DNA from: Lachancea mirantina
Taxonomy: Eukaryota; Ascomycota; Saccharomycetes; Saccharomycetales; Saccharomycetaceae
NCBI GenBank assembly: GCA_900074745.1
Contig: LT598463.1
Span: 966,996 to 1,030,995 of the forward strand
Direction: 5' to 3'
Length of the DNA stretch: 64,000 nucleotides
Numbering within the stretch: position 1 is the first letter of the stretch; the number at the start of each line of letters is the position of its first letter. A program made the position numbers and the translations under genes. Below are positions 1-10,906 of this stretch, one piece after another. The notes below the pieces were generated by a model. It searched no databases and was not told where the DNA came from. It saw only the letters and a program-made list of their open reading frames with translations.

Positions 1-244
1 TATATATTGGGGATGAGATGAACAGTCACGGACTATACAAATCTTGGTGTTAGCTTTAGGTAGCTGGAGAGAATGGACTTTAGTAGTGTAGTAGTGTAGT
101 GATCTTGAATTAGTCCATGTCATAAGCGAAAGCGAGGTCGGTTTTCTCTTTTCAATCCTGTTTGCAACCAACTCGAGAGCATGAAAAATGCCTTCATCTT
201 CACTTATGCACTTGAAACTTTGATAACCACGCTTTCGAGTGGAT

Positions 245-1261
245 ATGACGGTATTTAAACGAATTCCTATCTGGTTAGATTGTGATCCCGGTCATGATGA
301 CGCTGTTGCCATTCTTTTAGCGTGTTTTGATCCAAGATTTCAGTTACTTGGAATTAGTGCGTCTTACGGTAACGCTCCACCTAAAAACACCGCTTACAAT
401 GCTCTGTCGGTAGTCACGGCCCTTGGAGCGGCGAATCGCGTCCGCGTGTACGCGGGAGCTCAGAAACCGTGGGTTCGAGACGCCATTTACGCTCCAGATA
501 TCCATGGTGAGAGTGGTCTTGACGGAACGTCGTTATTGCCGATACCCATAGTAGGTCTCGTAACAGAGACCACTTACCTTGAGGCTATCGAACAGGCCGT
601 TGAAGAACACGCTGGAGAGTTCTGTTTCGTTTCAACGGGATCAATGACGTCCGTCGCAACACTTCTGCGCGAAAAAAGTCATCTCAAGCCCAAGATCAAG
701 TACGTCAGTATCATGGGCGGAGGAATTAACGTCGGAAACCGAAATGTGCTTGAAAGTGCCGAATTCAACATTTGGATCGATCCACAGGCTGCCAATTTTT
801 TGTTTTTGGACCCGATTATGAAGGACAAATGTATCCTAGCGGGTCTGGATTTAACTCATAAGGCCATTGCGACTAAGCAAGTTCAACAGACGGTGCTAGG
901 TGACGGAACGTCGAATTTACGCAAGCTTTTCTATGAATTGTTTTTGTTTTTTAGTCGGACTTACGAAAATGTCCAGTTCTTTGAAAAAGGACCACCTGTT
1001 CACGACCCTTTGGCGCTTTTAGCATTGCTAGCAATTGAAGACGAGGGCGCTGCCCAAAAAATACAGTTTCAATACAAGAGAATGGACCTTCACGCCCTCG
1101 AGGACGAATCAGATTTAAATATCGGACAAACTCAGGTTTTGAAAGAATATCCAACAAACGGGTCCTTAGGGACCATTGTAGGCTTTGATATGAACATGGA
1201 ATACTTCTGGCAACAAGTGTACCATGCGCTTGACAAAGCCGCACAGATATCGCCAATTTAA
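245..1261 (+). CDS. URH1: Uridine/inosine-uridine nucleoside hydrolase (URH1)
   Basis: This enzyme splits uridine (and related nucleosides) into ribose and the free base in the cytosol, as part of pyrimidine and nicotinamide riboside salvage. The N-terminus carries the family's calcium-binding motif DCDPGHDD at residues 12-19. The body keeps family-typical stretches such as IMGGGINVGNRN and EFNIWIDPQAA. The protein is 338 aa, close to the S. cerevisiae enzyme. I start at the ATG at 245; an in-frame GTG six bases upstream is not a normal yeast start. The gene sits beside DIT2, as in S. cerevisiae (YDR400W next to YDR402C). Function is inferred from family membership and synteny. Confidence 0.93.
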   Translation: MTVFKRIPIWLDCDPGHDDAVAILLACFDPRFQLLGISASYGNAPPKNTAYNALSVVTALGAANRVRVYAGAQKPWVRDAIYAPDIHGESGLDGTSLLPIPIVGLVTETTYLEAIEQAVEEHAGEFCFVSTGSMTSVATLLREKSHLKPKIKYVSIMGGGINVGNRNVLESAEFNIWIDPQAANFLFLDPIMKDKCILAGLDLTHKAIATKQVQQTVLGDGTSNLRKLFYELFLFFSRTYENVQFFEKGPPVHDPLALLALLAIEDEGAAQKIQFQYKRMDLHALEDESDLNIGQTQVLKEYPTNGSLGTIVGFDMNMEYFWQQVYHALDKAAQISPI

Positions 1262-1323
1262 CTATAGAGAAAGAAATTCAAACAGCAAAAATTAAATTAA
1301 ACTTAACTTAAATATGTAAGAAC

Positions 1324-2850
1324 TTATTCCATTTCATGTCCTTTGCGCAACGAGAATTCTAGTTTCAAATTGAGTGGGCATAACGGTCCAGCGGGGGTCA
1401 TTTTCTCGACCCAGTCTGGTGCAAATTGCCATTGGAACGTTTTCAACATTGCTGCAAGCGTGATGCGCACTTCATTAAGTGCTAGCTTTTCTCCCAAACA
1501 AGCTCTACGACCACCGTGGAATGCACTCATGGCGCAGGTGTTTTTTCTGTGCCTCCATTCGTTCATGATATTCTCAATTTTATCACCCCATCTTTGGGGC
1601 ATGAATTGATTCGCGTCGATACCCCATGCTGCTGGGTAGCGACCTGTACCGTAGACGTTGTAGCCTACGTAAACTCCCTTTGGTATCACTATGTTGTTCC
1701 CAAGTAAACATGTCTTTGACGTTTCCCTATTGATAATTTGACTGAGCGGTGGGTAAAGTCTGACACACTCGAAAATGAACGAATTCAAACATGGAAGCTC
1801 AGCGAGACTGCCCGTATTAGCTTCGACTTCGTTTCTGATCTTTACTTGCCAATCGTCTTTACTTTTGGCCAACATATACAAACAACTCGTCATGAGAAGT
1901 TGTGGATTTTCATGGCCTGCAACCATCATAATGACAATATTATTGATAAGTTGATTGCGTGTGATTTCCTCTCGATTGTACGTGCGTATCAAATCCGACA
2001 CGGCAAACGATGTCTGCTCGAACCTATAATTCGTGACAATATTGTGTTCAACTTCGTCAACTAAAAGTGTTCGAAAATGCTCCACATCTTTGCGCGCTTT
2101 CGTGCGTGATGGGATGGGCAATAGGTCCAAAAATGGAAAATTCAAAAATAGCGGCCGGAATATCTGTCTCTTTACATTTTTCAGTGCTTGATGTATAACC
2201 GAATTCTTGTCACTCAAAGTTCCCACATCGAAACCTAAAACAACCTGAGCAATGTTCGCCATCGCAAGTTTTTGTAGCAATTCTGGCATCACCAATGCCG
2301 CTTTAAAATTCTTCTCAATTGGCTTCTCCTTCAAATCATTTCCATCGGACTTACAAGTGTCGTTTTCTGTAGCAGTGTCAATTTGGGATTTAATGATTTC
2401 GCAAAAAGTGTCAGCATTCTTGATCATAGGTTCATCATCGAAAAATTGTAATCCCGGCGTCAAAGTTCGCCTAAAGACGCGCCAAATTGCACCATGAGCG
2501 CTGATCACATTTTCACCAGTATAAGCAGCTATCACGCTGTATGGAATTTTTTTTTGGTTCCCACTCTTTGCAAAGGTGTCCTCGTCTTTAAAAATTTGTG
2601 CCAAATATTCGGGCCGAGAAATCAAAATATTCCACCGCGAGCCAAAATAAATCTTAACCGCACCATATTCCTCCATGGGCTTCTTGAGATACCTAGCAAA
2701 TATATCTTCTTGGTCCAAGTCGAAAAATGTAGGCAGAAATGTGACATAGAAAGGCACCGTTGGAATATTCTTGGGAAAATTCCAGGGTGGGAAGACAACA
2801 CTGACGACAGCGACCGCCAACACAAATATTATACCAGCCAGTAGTAGCAT
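1324..2850 (-). CDS. DIT2: Cytochrome P450 of the CYP56 type (DIT2)
   Basis: In S. cerevisiae this P450 couples N-formyl tyrosines into the bisformyl-dityrosine precursor of the outer spore wall. Seen here are an N-terminal membrane anchor (about residues 1-20), the I-helix motif AGHEN at 311-315, the ExxR motif ECVR at 361-364, and the heme-binding signature FHGGRRACLGE with cysteine ligand C451. Length is 508 aa, a full P450. The start is the first ATG (2850); a TTG just before it is ignored. The gene is divergent from DIT1 over a 1,052-bp shared upstream region, the same arrangement as in S. cerevisiae, where both are repressed in growing cells and switched on in mid-sporulation. Confidence 0.93.
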   Translation of the reverse strand: MLLLAGIIFVLAVAVVSVVFPPWNFPKNIPTVPFYVTFLPTFFDLDQEDIFARYLKKPMEEYGAVKIYFGSRWNILISRPEYLAQIFKDEDTFAKSGNQKKIPYSVIAAYTGENVISAHGAIWRVFRRTLTPGLQFFDDEPMIKNADTFCEIIKSQIDTATENDTCKSDGNDLKEKPIEKNFKAALVMPELLQKLAMANIAQVVLGFDVGTLSDKNSVIHQALKNVKRQIFRPLFLNFPFLDLLPIPSRTKARKDVEHFRTLLVDEVEHNIVTNYRFEQTSFAVSDLIRTYNREEITRNQLINNIVIMMVAGHENPQLLMTSCLYMLAKSKDDWQVKIRNEVEANTGSLAELPCLNSFIFECVRLYPPLSQIINRETSKTCLLGNNIVIPKGVYVGYNVYGTGRYPAAWGIDANQFMPQRWGDKIENIMNEWRHRKNTCAMSAFHGGRRACLGEKLALNEVRITLAAMLKTFQWQFAPDWVEKMTPAGPLCPLNLKLEFSLRKGHEME

Positions 2851-3902
2851 CAATAAAATTAATGTTCTCGATTATTTACTTATGTTTGACGATGGACTTG
2901 TTGATGAAGTATTCTTTGAATGATATACTTTTTTGTTTTCCGGCTCTAGCTTCTTTTTTCCCCGCTCTTAATCTTGTTGATACTACCTCAAGTTAGCGAA
3001 ACCAAAGCAATCAAGAACCCGCATTTTCGCAATTCACAAAGACCTAGAAGGGCGGTGGCGTCACGTTGACATTCTGGATTTTTTAAGTATTCTTTTTTCC
3101 TCGAAGTTCGGAGTTAAACATTTTTTTTTGCCCTTTCCCACTACTTGCATTGCATGAGAAACTTCTAAAAATTAACATCGACAAAAAGGCAAACAAATCA
3201 CGGCACATTAGCCGAGGGTCAAACAGCAAACAGGAGGGGCCAAGCATGCGGCTATTTTTGTATATCTGTGTAAATGTTTAGTCTTCGCCGTAGGCTAAGA
3301 GGGACTGTCTCTTTGCCTTAGAATTTGAGCAGGAGCCGGTGATGCCATCGATTAAGCTGGAAAAATCAGCGGGCATGAGACGCAGGTAGACAGTTTTGAA
3401 GGTTCTTATGGCCTATAAGAGTGCACACGCCGCCGAGCTTATGTCAGGTCACGGCAACGACGGATTCTTTTTTTGCCAACAATGTGTCAAAATTCGGGCG
3501 CGTAGATGGAGCTAGCAGTACTGCAAAAATAACAATGTGTTGTTTCCTGAAAGCTTGGCAAATGTCAACTGCTTGGCTGCAGGTTTAGGGTTTTTCTTTA
3601 AGGGCACTTTAAATGTGGGCGAGGAGACTTTCTGAAAGCGTCAGAGGCTTCTTTTGCTTCCCCAGCCCGGCGTAAGCGAGCTAGTCTGCCTCTGGGGTGT
3701 GTTAGTGCCTTAAAATGACGAGAAGAAAAGCTGTAGTCTTAGAGCCCACTCTAATCTATTGTTATCTTAGTTTCGCCCCATTGGCCGTTTCTATTTAAAC
3801 AACGCCAATACTTTAGCTTCCTGATCGACCACTAATAAGCAGCTATACAGTTTCCAGCTCCCGAAAGCCTCTTTTTGCCTGGCTGGTTATCAAGATAGAA
3901 AC
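2851..3902. promoter_or_regulatory. Shared divergent DIT2-DIT1 upstream region
   Basis: This 1,052-bp gene-free stretch separates the two dityrosine genes. It contains several T-rich tracts (for example near 3120-3130) but no ORF I can support. The best approach to an Ndt80 mid-sporulation element (core CRCAAAW) is TTCACAAAG near 3034-3042, which fails at its last base. A shared sporulation-specific control region is known for the S. cerevisiae pair; here it is inferred from arrangement alone. Confidence 0.5.
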
Positions 3903-5465
3903 ATGACCGAAGCTGTGTCGCAACTGCAGGAGATCTCTATTCCGCATAACGACAAAGACTTGTCCACATATAGTAAAGTCTTGGCGATATATACGCGGAA
4001 CAGAGAAGATTACAGTCTTTATGCTATTAAAGACAAACAAAAAGCAGTTTTTTCTCAGGAATGGGCTTCCTTTGTTGAAGTGTTGAGAGCAGTACCTCAT
4101 CGTGAGGTCGAAAAGTCCGGCATTACAGAATACCTTATCGAGGCTCCAGCAGCAGAAAAATTCTCTGGCATCAATGGACTGCCCATCAAAGTTTCCGAGT
4201 ATCGTAGGAAAGACGAAACGCAGTTGCGCGGCATCATCACTACGATTGAGCATGAAAATGAATTTAATGACTGGCTCGTCGCTCATATACTAGAGTCAGC
4301 CCGTTTGCACGATGACGAAACCGCCAAAATGCCGAGTTCCATCCCTTTCGATGAGTTGTTCACCGATTATTTCGCCCAAAACTTGAAAAACTCGGTTGCA
4401 AACGACAAATGGGAGAACGGTGGACGCCATAATTTCATCAATTCGGTCAGGTATTTCACAGATAGGAACCTGCGCATTGAGTGTATTATGCCCGCTTTTC
4501 CTTGTAAATCATCAAATATGGAGAAAGTTCACGGTGCGGTCCCTGATAAGGGCGAAGAACTGGCATTGAAACGCCTAATAAAGGCGACACAAGAGGTCCA
4601 AAACTTCTACCCGCCTGGAATGAAAGTCTGGATCGTCAGTGATGGACATGTCTTCAGTGATTGCATTGGTGTTGATGATGACGTGGTGGACAGTTATACG
4701 GCCAAATTGCACGAGCTGTATCGGAAAATCTCTATACCAGGTGTTGATGCGGTCGGATTTGCTGGCTTGAAAGAACTTTTCTTCAATGATAGTATTACAA
4801 ATTCAACATTGTACGAGGACATGGTAGAGGACGTTGAGCTTCCTCACTATACGGGATCCAAAATCTGCGATCTTTCTGAACTATCTCGTAAAGTTTTGAT
4901 GAAAGGATTTGATACTGACGATGGGCGTTTGAGAAGGCAGATACTTATTCCTAACCACCCAAGGCTTCAATTGTTCCGCGGTTTCTCCAGATTCATGATG
5001 GATGACCTTTGCCATTTGTCCCATTTCAAGGGTATGTCAAAAAGATGCTTCAAAAAAGTCGTGTCGAAAGTTGCCTTTGAAATGATAAAGAGAAATGATG
5101 CTTATTCCAATTTGGTGGAAGTCATTTTTCCTCATCACGTAAGACTATCCATTCATGCACACGTCAACAGTGGACCAAAGTACGGAGTTAGGTTAATTTC
5201 TAGCGATCAATGCCGCATTGTAAGATCATTGGATGACAGTGAAGAGCCCAAATTCGAGGATCTGCTTCACATACCAACACCTTGGCACAATTGTGTGATC
5301 AAGATTGAGGGAGATAAGAGGTATTACCTAGCAAAGTCCAAACTTGTCACTGATGCAATTGCAACTGGCCTCTATCAAGGGATCTGGAATGAGGCAGATG
5401 GAGTCGTTGACGCAGGTGGATACTATTCGATAAAGCGCACCTTCAGCAAGCAAAGACTAATGTAA
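3903..5465 (+). CDS. DIT1: Dityrosine spore-wall biosynthesis enzyme, DIT1/PvcA family
   Basis: This 520-aa protein belongs to the DIT1/PvcA family, which also includes bacterial isocyanide synthases. In S. cerevisiae, Dit1 makes the formyl-tyrosine precursor on which Dit2 acts, giving the dityrosine layer of the ascospore wall. Family features include the segment KVWIVSDGHVFSDCIGVDDD at about residues 240-259 and the basic region around HPRLQLFRGFSRFMMDD. The ATG at 3903 is in a plausible context and gives a length near the S. cerevisiae protein (536 aa). It is transcribed away from DIT2. Function is inferred from family, length and conserved synteny with RPB7 downstream. Confidence 0.93.
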   Translation: MTEAVSQLQEISIPHNDKDLSTYSKVLAIYTRNREDYSLYAIKDKQKAVFSQEWASFVEVLRAVPHREVEKSGITEYLIEAPAAEKFSGINGLPIKVSEYRRKDETQLRGIITTIEHENEFNDWLVAHILESARLHDDETAKMPSSIPFDELFTDYFAQNLKNSVANDKWENGGRHNFINSVRYFTDRNLRIECIMPAFPCKSSNMEKVHGAVPDKGEELALKRLIKATQEVQNFYPPGMKVWIVSDGHVFSDCIGVDDDVVDSYTAKLHELYRKISIPGVDAVGFAGLKELFFNDSITNSTLYEDMVEDVELPHYTGSKICDLSELSRKVLMKGFDTDDGRLRRQILIPNHPRLQLFRGFSRFMMDDLCHLSHFKGMSKRCFKKVVSKVAFEMIKRNDAYSNLVEVIFPHHVRLSIHAHVNSGPKYGVRLISSDQCRIVRSLDDSEEPKFEDLLHIPTPWHNCVIKIEGDKRYYLAKSKLVTDAIATGLYQGIWNEADGVVDAGGYYSIKRTFSKQRLM

Positions 5466-5644
5466 GCTGGTCTTATTAATTCCAACATATTCAGAAGACA
5501 GCTTCAAAAGCGCAATGCTATAATGTACAGATGCCTTGAAGGCAGTTCGTTTGTAAGGAAGTAAGTATGAAAACTTTTTTTGATGGATCATTACGGTACC
5601 AGAACGATCCATCCGTTTGCCAATCAAGGTTGGGGAAAACGCAT

Positions 5645-6160
5645 TCAGATCACCCCCAAGTAGTCTTCTTTGATACTGCCAATAGCATAGATAGAATTGA
5701 CCTCGCTACGGGCACCGACGATTTTGAGACGAACTCTGGACCCTTTCGTGATGATTTGCTCAGAACTTTGATATGATGGCGGATTCGATCCACTGTTGTA
5801 CGTTAGATCTTCAGGCATCAAAAATGGCGACACAAAAACCGACAATGGTCCAACCTCGACTTCAAATCCAAGGTTTGTACAGCTCGACACGACGCCGTCC
5901 ACGACCTCGCCTTTAAAAGGTTTCCATACGACAGCGCGATATTTCACGGTAAATTCCGCTGAACCGTCGCTCGGCAGAATTCTACCTCTCTCAATCTCGA
6001 CATTTTCACAGTCAAGGACACACAAAATATACCCAAACTTACCTGTACATGTACCCTCGACTTCCTGCAGTAGCTTGGTTCGCAAATACTGCTTCATCTG
6101 CGGTCCGAAAAAGGAAGGATGTAAAGTGATACTAAGCGAAAGATCCTTAAAGAAGAACAT
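5645..6160 (-). CDS. RPB7: RNA polymerase II subunit Rpb7
   Basis: Rpb7 pairs with Rpb4 to form the stalk of RNA polymerase II, binds the emerging transcript, and acts in initiation and mRNA decay. The 171-aa length equals that of the S. cerevisiae protein, and the sequence is nearly collinear: N-terminal tip domain with [14 protein letters not shown], the junction [11 protein letters not shown], then the S1/OB domain with [10 protein letters not shown] and the C-terminal [11 protein letters not shown]. The gene faces DIT1 tail to tail with 179 bp between them, and shares a divergent promoter with MRPL23. Confidence 0.97.
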   Translation of the reverse strand: MFFFKDLSLSITLHPSFFGPQMKQYLRTKLLQEVEGTCTGKFGYILCVLDCENVEIERGRILPSDGSAEFTVKYRAVVWKPFKGEVVDGVVSSCTNLGFEVEVGPLSVFVSPFLMPEDLTYNSGSNPPSYQSSEQIITKGSRVRLKIVGARSEVNSIYAIGSIKEDYLGVI

Positions 6161-6496
6161 AGGTAAAAGAGATTCAATTGAGAGCGGGACCTCTATCTAT
6201 TGCAATGTAAAGCGGCCTTCAAGCAAGCTCGTCATCTTCCATTGGTATAATATTGATGTGTTTTCCTTCACGATGAAAAAATCGACAGTTACCCGCCTTT
6301 CTCCTAATGAGCGAATACTCATTTTAAACTCATTACGAATCAAGTTACTTTTGGTCATTTCAGACGAAAACTCATTTGATACTGTTTCGTAGTTAATTAT
6401 CTCTTCCGGCACTCAGAAAATTTGATAATTCGTCTAATAGCTTAACCATGGCAAACAATTAGCTAACTTAGGCTCGGCTGTTACAAAAGAGCGCGA
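6161..6496. promoter_or_regulatory. Divergent RPB7-MRPL23 promoter
   Basis: This 336-bp stretch separates two divergently transcribed essential or housekeeping genes. It holds one exact Reb1 core (listed separately). An open frame of 71 codons on the minus strand lies here, but it matches nothing I know and overlaps the promoter. Confidence 0.5.
6289..6295 (+). promoter_or_regulatory. Reb1-type site TTACCCG
   Basis: The sequence TTACCCG is an exact match to the core of the general regulatory factor Reb1. It lies between two divergent start codons, where such sites normally keep the promoter clear of nucleosomes. A seven-base match alone is weak; its position gives it support. Confidence 0.45.
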
Positions 6497-6979
6497 ATGT
6501 CTCAAAAAATTGGCCATACTGGCGTAGCATTTGCTAGACTATGGCATCATGTAGATGTTGCTAAAGAAAAGAGGACTTTGGGTAGACTAGCCTCGTCAAT
6601 AGCCTTAACACTCATGGGTAAGCACAAGCCAGTGTATCATCCAACACAAGACTGTGGAGACTATGTGGTAGTTACAAATTGTCAATTTTTGAGAGTCACA
6701 GGTAAAAAAATGGAGCAGAAGCACTACTGGTCGCATTCAGGCAGACCTGGAAGTCTAAAATTGACCTCAATGAGGGCCTTGATCGACAACAAAGGCCACG
6801 GCGAAATTTTGAAAAAAGCTGTGAGTGGTATGCTTCCCAAAAATAAGCTCAGAAAGCTCAGATTGGAACGTTTAAAAGTCTTTGATGCTAGCGAAAATCC
6901 GTATAAGAGTAACATAGTTGCTTATGCCGATCAACAGCCGCTTGTACAGAGGATACAGGAGAAGCAACAGTCCTCTTGA
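6497..6979 (+). CDS. MRPL23: Mitochondrial ribosomal protein uL13m (MRPL23)
   Basis: This is a component of the mitochondrial large ribosomal subunit, homologous to bacterial L13. The L13 signatures are clear: [19 protein letters not shown] near the N-terminus, then GDYVVVTNC, and the later segment [19 protein letters not shown]. Length is 160 aa, close to the yeast protein. The gene runs towards RPB2, exactly as YOR150W and YOR151C do on S. cerevisiae chromosome XV, but here it follows RPB7, a chromosome IV gene. That is direct evidence of the interleaved order of a pre-duplication genome. Confidence 0.95.
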   Translation: MSQKIGHTGVAFARLWHHVDVAKEKRTLGRLASSIALTLMGKHKPVYHPTQDCGDYVVVTNCQFLRVTGKKMEQKHYWSHSGRPGSLKLTSMRALIDNKGHGEILKKAVSGMLPKNKLRKLRLERLKVFDASENPYKSNIVAYADQQPLVQRIQEKQQSS

Positions 6980-7246
6980 GTCCGTGACGCAGAACCGCAT
7001 GAAAAGAATGATAAGCCAACTTGTATATATCCATCGTTAATGATATAATTTTTTTCTTTTGACGCTAGCCAGTGATCTCTGATGGTGATGTTAACAGCCC
7101 AACAGAATCTATTTCGCACTGAGCGCGCCTTTGATTACACGAAGAATCAGAAATATCGTAAAGGAGAAAAGCTAGCATCTTAAAGGCTTTTATATTACAA
7201 ACTACCCTTTCATTTTTGTTTTTATTAAGTTCTTCTCATTTCATGA

Positions 7247-10200
7247 CTAATCCCTAATACGGTCAGTATACAACCGCGGGGTGATATTCATAGCCATCAG
7301 CTCTTGAAACAAGAGCTTAGCGGCATATGGGATGTGAATTTGATAAATGTCAATCTTGTTCTTGCAGCCACGACACTCAAACTGGTTGTGTTTGAGTTTC
7401 GCAACCACTGTCATGAGACCACAAACACCACAGATGTGTACTCTGAAGGCATCTGAGGCTTCCATCAATCTCTCCTTCAAAAAGGCAGCAGCACCATGCG
7501 CGATCATACAGTCACGTTCCATTTCACCGAATCTCAGTCCACCATCTCTGGACCGACCTTCGACCGGCTGTCTAGTCAACACTTGCACAGGACCACGAGC
7601 TCTCGCGTGGATTTTATCGTCGACCATGTGCCTCAAACGTTGGTAGTAGGTTGGACCGAAAAATATCTGCGCCATAAGCTTTTTACCCGTGTGACCGTTG
7701 TACATCACTTCAAATCCACGTGATTGATAACCGTGCTCTCTAAGTAGTCGAGAAATACCATCCACCGTAATATCTGTGAATGGCGATGCGTCACCCTCAT
7801 TACCCGATAGGGCTGCCACTTTACTTAACAAACACTCGATAAGATGTGCGACAGTCATACGAGATGGAATGGCATGGGGATTAATTATCAGGTCTGGTAC
7901 AACGCCTTCTGCAGTGAAAGGCATGTCTTCTCTCCTATAAGTAATACCAATTGTACCTTTTTGTCCGTGACGAGACGCAAATTTATCACCAATTTGTGGT
8001 ACTTTAGTCGTCCTGACTCTGACTTTGACAAATTTCAACCCCTCTTGGTTGGTCGTGATCAACACCTGGTCAACAATACCATTTTCTGTGCTTCTCAGAG
8101 GAGTCGAAGCATCACGTTTAGAGTGGAATGCTGTTCTTTGACCCAATTCTTCAGCATCAGGTGGAATTGGGGTCGTTTTTCCTATAATCATGTCATCACC
8201 TGATACTCTGACACCTGGAGCAACCAAACCGTCATCATCCAGCTTGTCATAAGTACCATGTTTCATTCTGAGGGTGTTTGTCCTTTGAGGCTTCTCAAAA
8301 GATTCTGTAATGGACATTCCTATTCTCTTTTCCTGATCCATGTACGATCTGAAGAACAACGATCTAAACAATCCTCTATCAATCGAAGACTGGTTCATGA
8401 TCATGGAATCTTCTTGATTGTAACCTGAATAACATGCAATGGCAACAATAGCATTTTGCCCGGCTGGCAACTCTCTAAACTTCAAATATTCCATAGAACG
8501 GGTAGTTCCCAACGGCTTCTGAGGATAGTACAGGATATTGGCCATGGTATCCATACGAACGTTATAGTTCGTCAAAAAGACACCCATAGCTTGTTTACCC
8601 ATTGCAGATTGATAAGTGTTACGAGGGGACTGGTTATGGTCAGGGAAAGGAATGATGGAAGCGGCTACACCTAAAATCATCGATGGATGAATTTCACAGT
8701 GAGTGAACGTGCTTGAATGGTGAATAGCCTTGATTCGCTTGGCAGGATCTAGTTCTTCCTCGGGATCAATTGCTCCTGCTGCAGGATCCAAATCCTCATG
8801 TTGCATCGCAATCAAGATCGTTTCCTCTTCTTCAGCATCAATGTATTCAACCAATCCGTCGTTTAGTAAAGATGTCCAAGTGTAATTTACATCTTCGTCT
8901 TCAAATCCTCCCTCGATATCTTGATATTCTGTTAACATGAGTTTTCTCACGTGTCCCTTCTTGACCTTCAATTCTTTTACACCACTTTCTTCGTTTTCAT
9001 CCACAATGAAGAGCGGTCTGTAAACTCTACCTGCATCCGTGAAAATTTTGAGCTCTTTCTCACGAATATCCCTAACAATCGAGACCTCGGAAGTAATATC
9101 ACCCTTTCTTCTTAACTTTCTGATGGTATCCACCAATTTCGCGGGATTCCTGTGAATACCATGCCAAACACCATTAACGAAAACTCTCGTAGCATCCGGT
9201 GACTGGTGTGGAACGTAATCCTCCAATGGCTCCATACCCCATTCATTCAAAAAGGTAATGATAGGCAATGGATCTGTGCCAACAGAAATACAGGACATCA
9301 ATGAAAGATTTTTGACCAGGCCACAGGCTTGGCCCTCGGGGGTTTCTGCGGGACAGACTAAACCCCAATGGGTATTATGCAATTGACGAGGTTTGGCTAG
9401 CTTACCATCACGGCCAATTGGCGTATTGGTGCGTCGCAAGTGCGATAAAGTCGAGGAGTAAGTATATCTGTTGAGCACTTGAGAAACACCGGCTCTAGAT
9501 GTCATTGCCTTCTTTTGTTCACCCCAGTTACCAGTGGCCAGAGCATACTTCAAGCCGGCGGTGATGGTAGTAGCCTTAACAGCCAACTTCAAATTGAAAT
9601 CCTTGGCCTCTTCGACCGACCTTTGCATAAATCTCAAAATGTCTCTCGTCAATTTTCTGAACAAAGTTTTGAAAAGTTGCGCTAGAAGAGGACCTGCCAA
9701 ATCCAATCTCTTCTTACCAAAATGATCACGATCGTCTTGGTCTCTGCGGTCAAGAGCACACAGCAATAATCTATTGATCATATAACCCAAGAAAAAGGCT
9801 TTCCTGCTTTCAAAACCTTCAAGCTGTGTGATGTGTGGCAAAAACTCTTTCTGCAAAATGTCTTTAGCATATTGTATTCTTTTCTCCTTCTTGATACCCA
9901 AGGCCGTCCCACGACGACCGATAAAATCGAGCGCGGTTTCTCTATCTTGTATAACGAACCCTTCTTCGACACAAGGCTTCAACATTTCTAACATTTGCCA
10001 ATCATTAACGTCATAACATATATGTTCCAGAATTTCACCATCTGGAATAATGCCCAAAGCTCTGAAAATAATAACGATTGGAATATCCTGCTTAATGTAA
10101 GGAAGAGTAGCCCTAATGGTCCTGTTAGTGCTACCTTCACGTCCATACAACTTGACCTGCAAAGTGCTGATAAATCTGGAGCCTTTCTCCAAAGCGGACC

Positions 10201-10906
10201 GGATTTCGGCAATGTGAGAAATCGGAGAGGGAGCGGATTTTTTGAAGACTTGCACGATGTTTCCAGCTGACCGTTCCTGCGCGATCAACACCTTTTCAGA
10301 CCCGTTGATGATGAAATATCCACCCATGTCAAATGGACACTCCTTCAGCTTGTACAAGTCACTTTCCGTAAGCTCATCGAGAAGACAATACTTGGACCGC
10401 AGCATGATGGGCACTCTACCGATGAAAATCTTGTTTTCGTCGGCATCTTCTGTCTCTTCATCGATCACTTCGTATTTCAGATCGCGTCCAGGCACGTCAA
10501 CTGCCTCATAAGTACGCTTTCGAATCTCAACGAAAAGCCCCGACGCATATGTCAAATTCCGAAGTCTGGCCTCTTGTGGATACATCGCGTGAGACACACC
10601 ATCAGACTCCGTCATCGAGGGCTTGGCCAGGTAAATTTTACCAAAGCTAATCTCATACTTCCGACTAATATTATCGCTTTCGGTCGTGTGTTGCGCAAGT
10701 TGCTCCAAAATGAGTGTGGAGTCTTCCAAAATCAAATCCTGGATTGTGTAGTTTATGAACTGGTTGAACGAGTCCAGCTGCTGAGAGACAAGACCCTTTT
10801 CACGGAAAAAGGCGCTTATCACTGTCCATGAGTCCTCTGCTGTGATCGCTGCATCATCTCCCTCATATTCGTACGCGTCGTCTTCGTAATAGTCTTCAGT
10901 AGACAT
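7247..10906 (-). CDS. RPB2: RNA polymerase II second-largest subunit Rpb2
   Basis: Rpb2 forms one side of the RNA polymerase II active-centre cleft. The 1,219-aa sequence aligns almost throughout with the S. cerevisiae protein (1,224 aa): protrusion and lobe at the N-terminus ([19 protein letters not shown]), fork region ([20 protein letters not shown]), the active-site acidic motif in [18 protein letters not shown], the hybrid-binding [13 protein letters not shown], and the C-terminal clamp zinc site with CGVCG and CRGC. I use the ATG at 10906, which gives [10 protein letters not shown]; the open frame extends 22 codons further only to a GTG. The protein ends at TDRIRD, lacking the final Phe I recall in S. 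cerevisiae. Confidence 0.98.
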   Translation of the reverse strand: MSTEDYYEDDAYEYEGDDAAITAEDSWTVISAFFREKGLVSQQLDSFNQFINYTIQDLILEDSTLILEQLAQHTTESDNISRKYEISFGKIYLAKPSMTESDGVSHAMYPQEARLRNLTYASGLFVEIRKRTYEAVDVPGRDLKYEVIDEETEDADENKIFIGRVPIMLRSKYCLLDELTESDLYKLKECPFDMGGYFIINGSEKVLIAQERSAGNIVQVFKKSAPSPISHIAEIRSALEKGSRFISTLQVKLYGREGSTNRTIRATLPYIKQDIPIVIIFRALGIIPDGEILEHICYDVNDWQMLEMLKPCVEEGFVIQDRETALDFIGRRGTALGIKKEKRIQYAKDILQKEFLPHITQLEGFESRKAFFLGYMINRLLLCALDRRDQDDRDHFGKKRLDLAGPLLAQLFKTLFRKLTRDILRFMQRSVEEAKDFNLKLAVKATTITAGLKYALATGNWGEQKKAMTSRAGVSQVLNRYTYSSTLSHLRRTNTPIGRDGKLAKPRQLHNTHWGLVCPAETPEGQACGLVKNLSLMSCISVGTDPLPIITFLNEWGMEPLEDYVPHQSPDATRVFVNGVWHGIHRNPAKLVDTIRKLRRKGDITSEVSIVRDIREKELKIFTDAGRVYRPLFIVDENEESGVKELKVKKGHVRKLMLTEYQDIEGGFEDEDVNYTWTSLLNDGLVEYIDAEEEETILIAMQHEDLDPAAGAIDPEEELDPAKRIKAIHHSSTFTHCEIHPSMILGVAASIIPFPDHNQSPRNTYQSAMGKQAMGVFLTNYNVRMDTMANILYYPQKPLGTTRSMEYLKFRELPAGQNAIVAIACYSGYNQEDSMIMNQSSIDRGLFRSLFFRSYMDQEKRIGMSITESFEKPQRTNTLRMKHGTYDKLDDDGLVAPGVRVSGDDMIIGKTTPIPPDAEELGQRTAFHSKRDASTPLRSTENGIVDQVLITTNQEGLKFVKVRVRTTKVPQIGDKFASRHGQKGTIGITYRREDMPFTAEGVVPDLIINPHAIPSRMTVAHLIECLLSKVAALSGNEGDASPFTDITVDGISRLLREHGYQSRGFEVMYNGHTGKKLMAQIFFGPTYYQRLRHMVDDKIHARARGPVQVLTRQPVEGRSRDGGLRFGEMERDCMIAHGAAAFLKERLMEASDAFRVHICGVCGLMTVVAKLKHNQFECRGCKNKIDIYQIHIPYAAKLLFQELMAMNITPRLYTDRIRD

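Noticed and set aside
1-244. Short AGTAGTGT repeats and small frames before URH1
   Set aside because: The repeat is brief and the stretch is just the URH1 upstream region; nothing further can be supported at the window edge.
3034-3042. Near-match to an Ndt80 mid-sporulation element between DIT2 and DIT1
   Set aside because: The last base does not fit the consensus, so it is not listed as a site.
6197-6412. 71-codon minus-strand open frame in the RPB7-MRPL23 promoter
   Set aside because: It has no recognisable similarity and lies in a short divergent promoter that has a Reb1 site.
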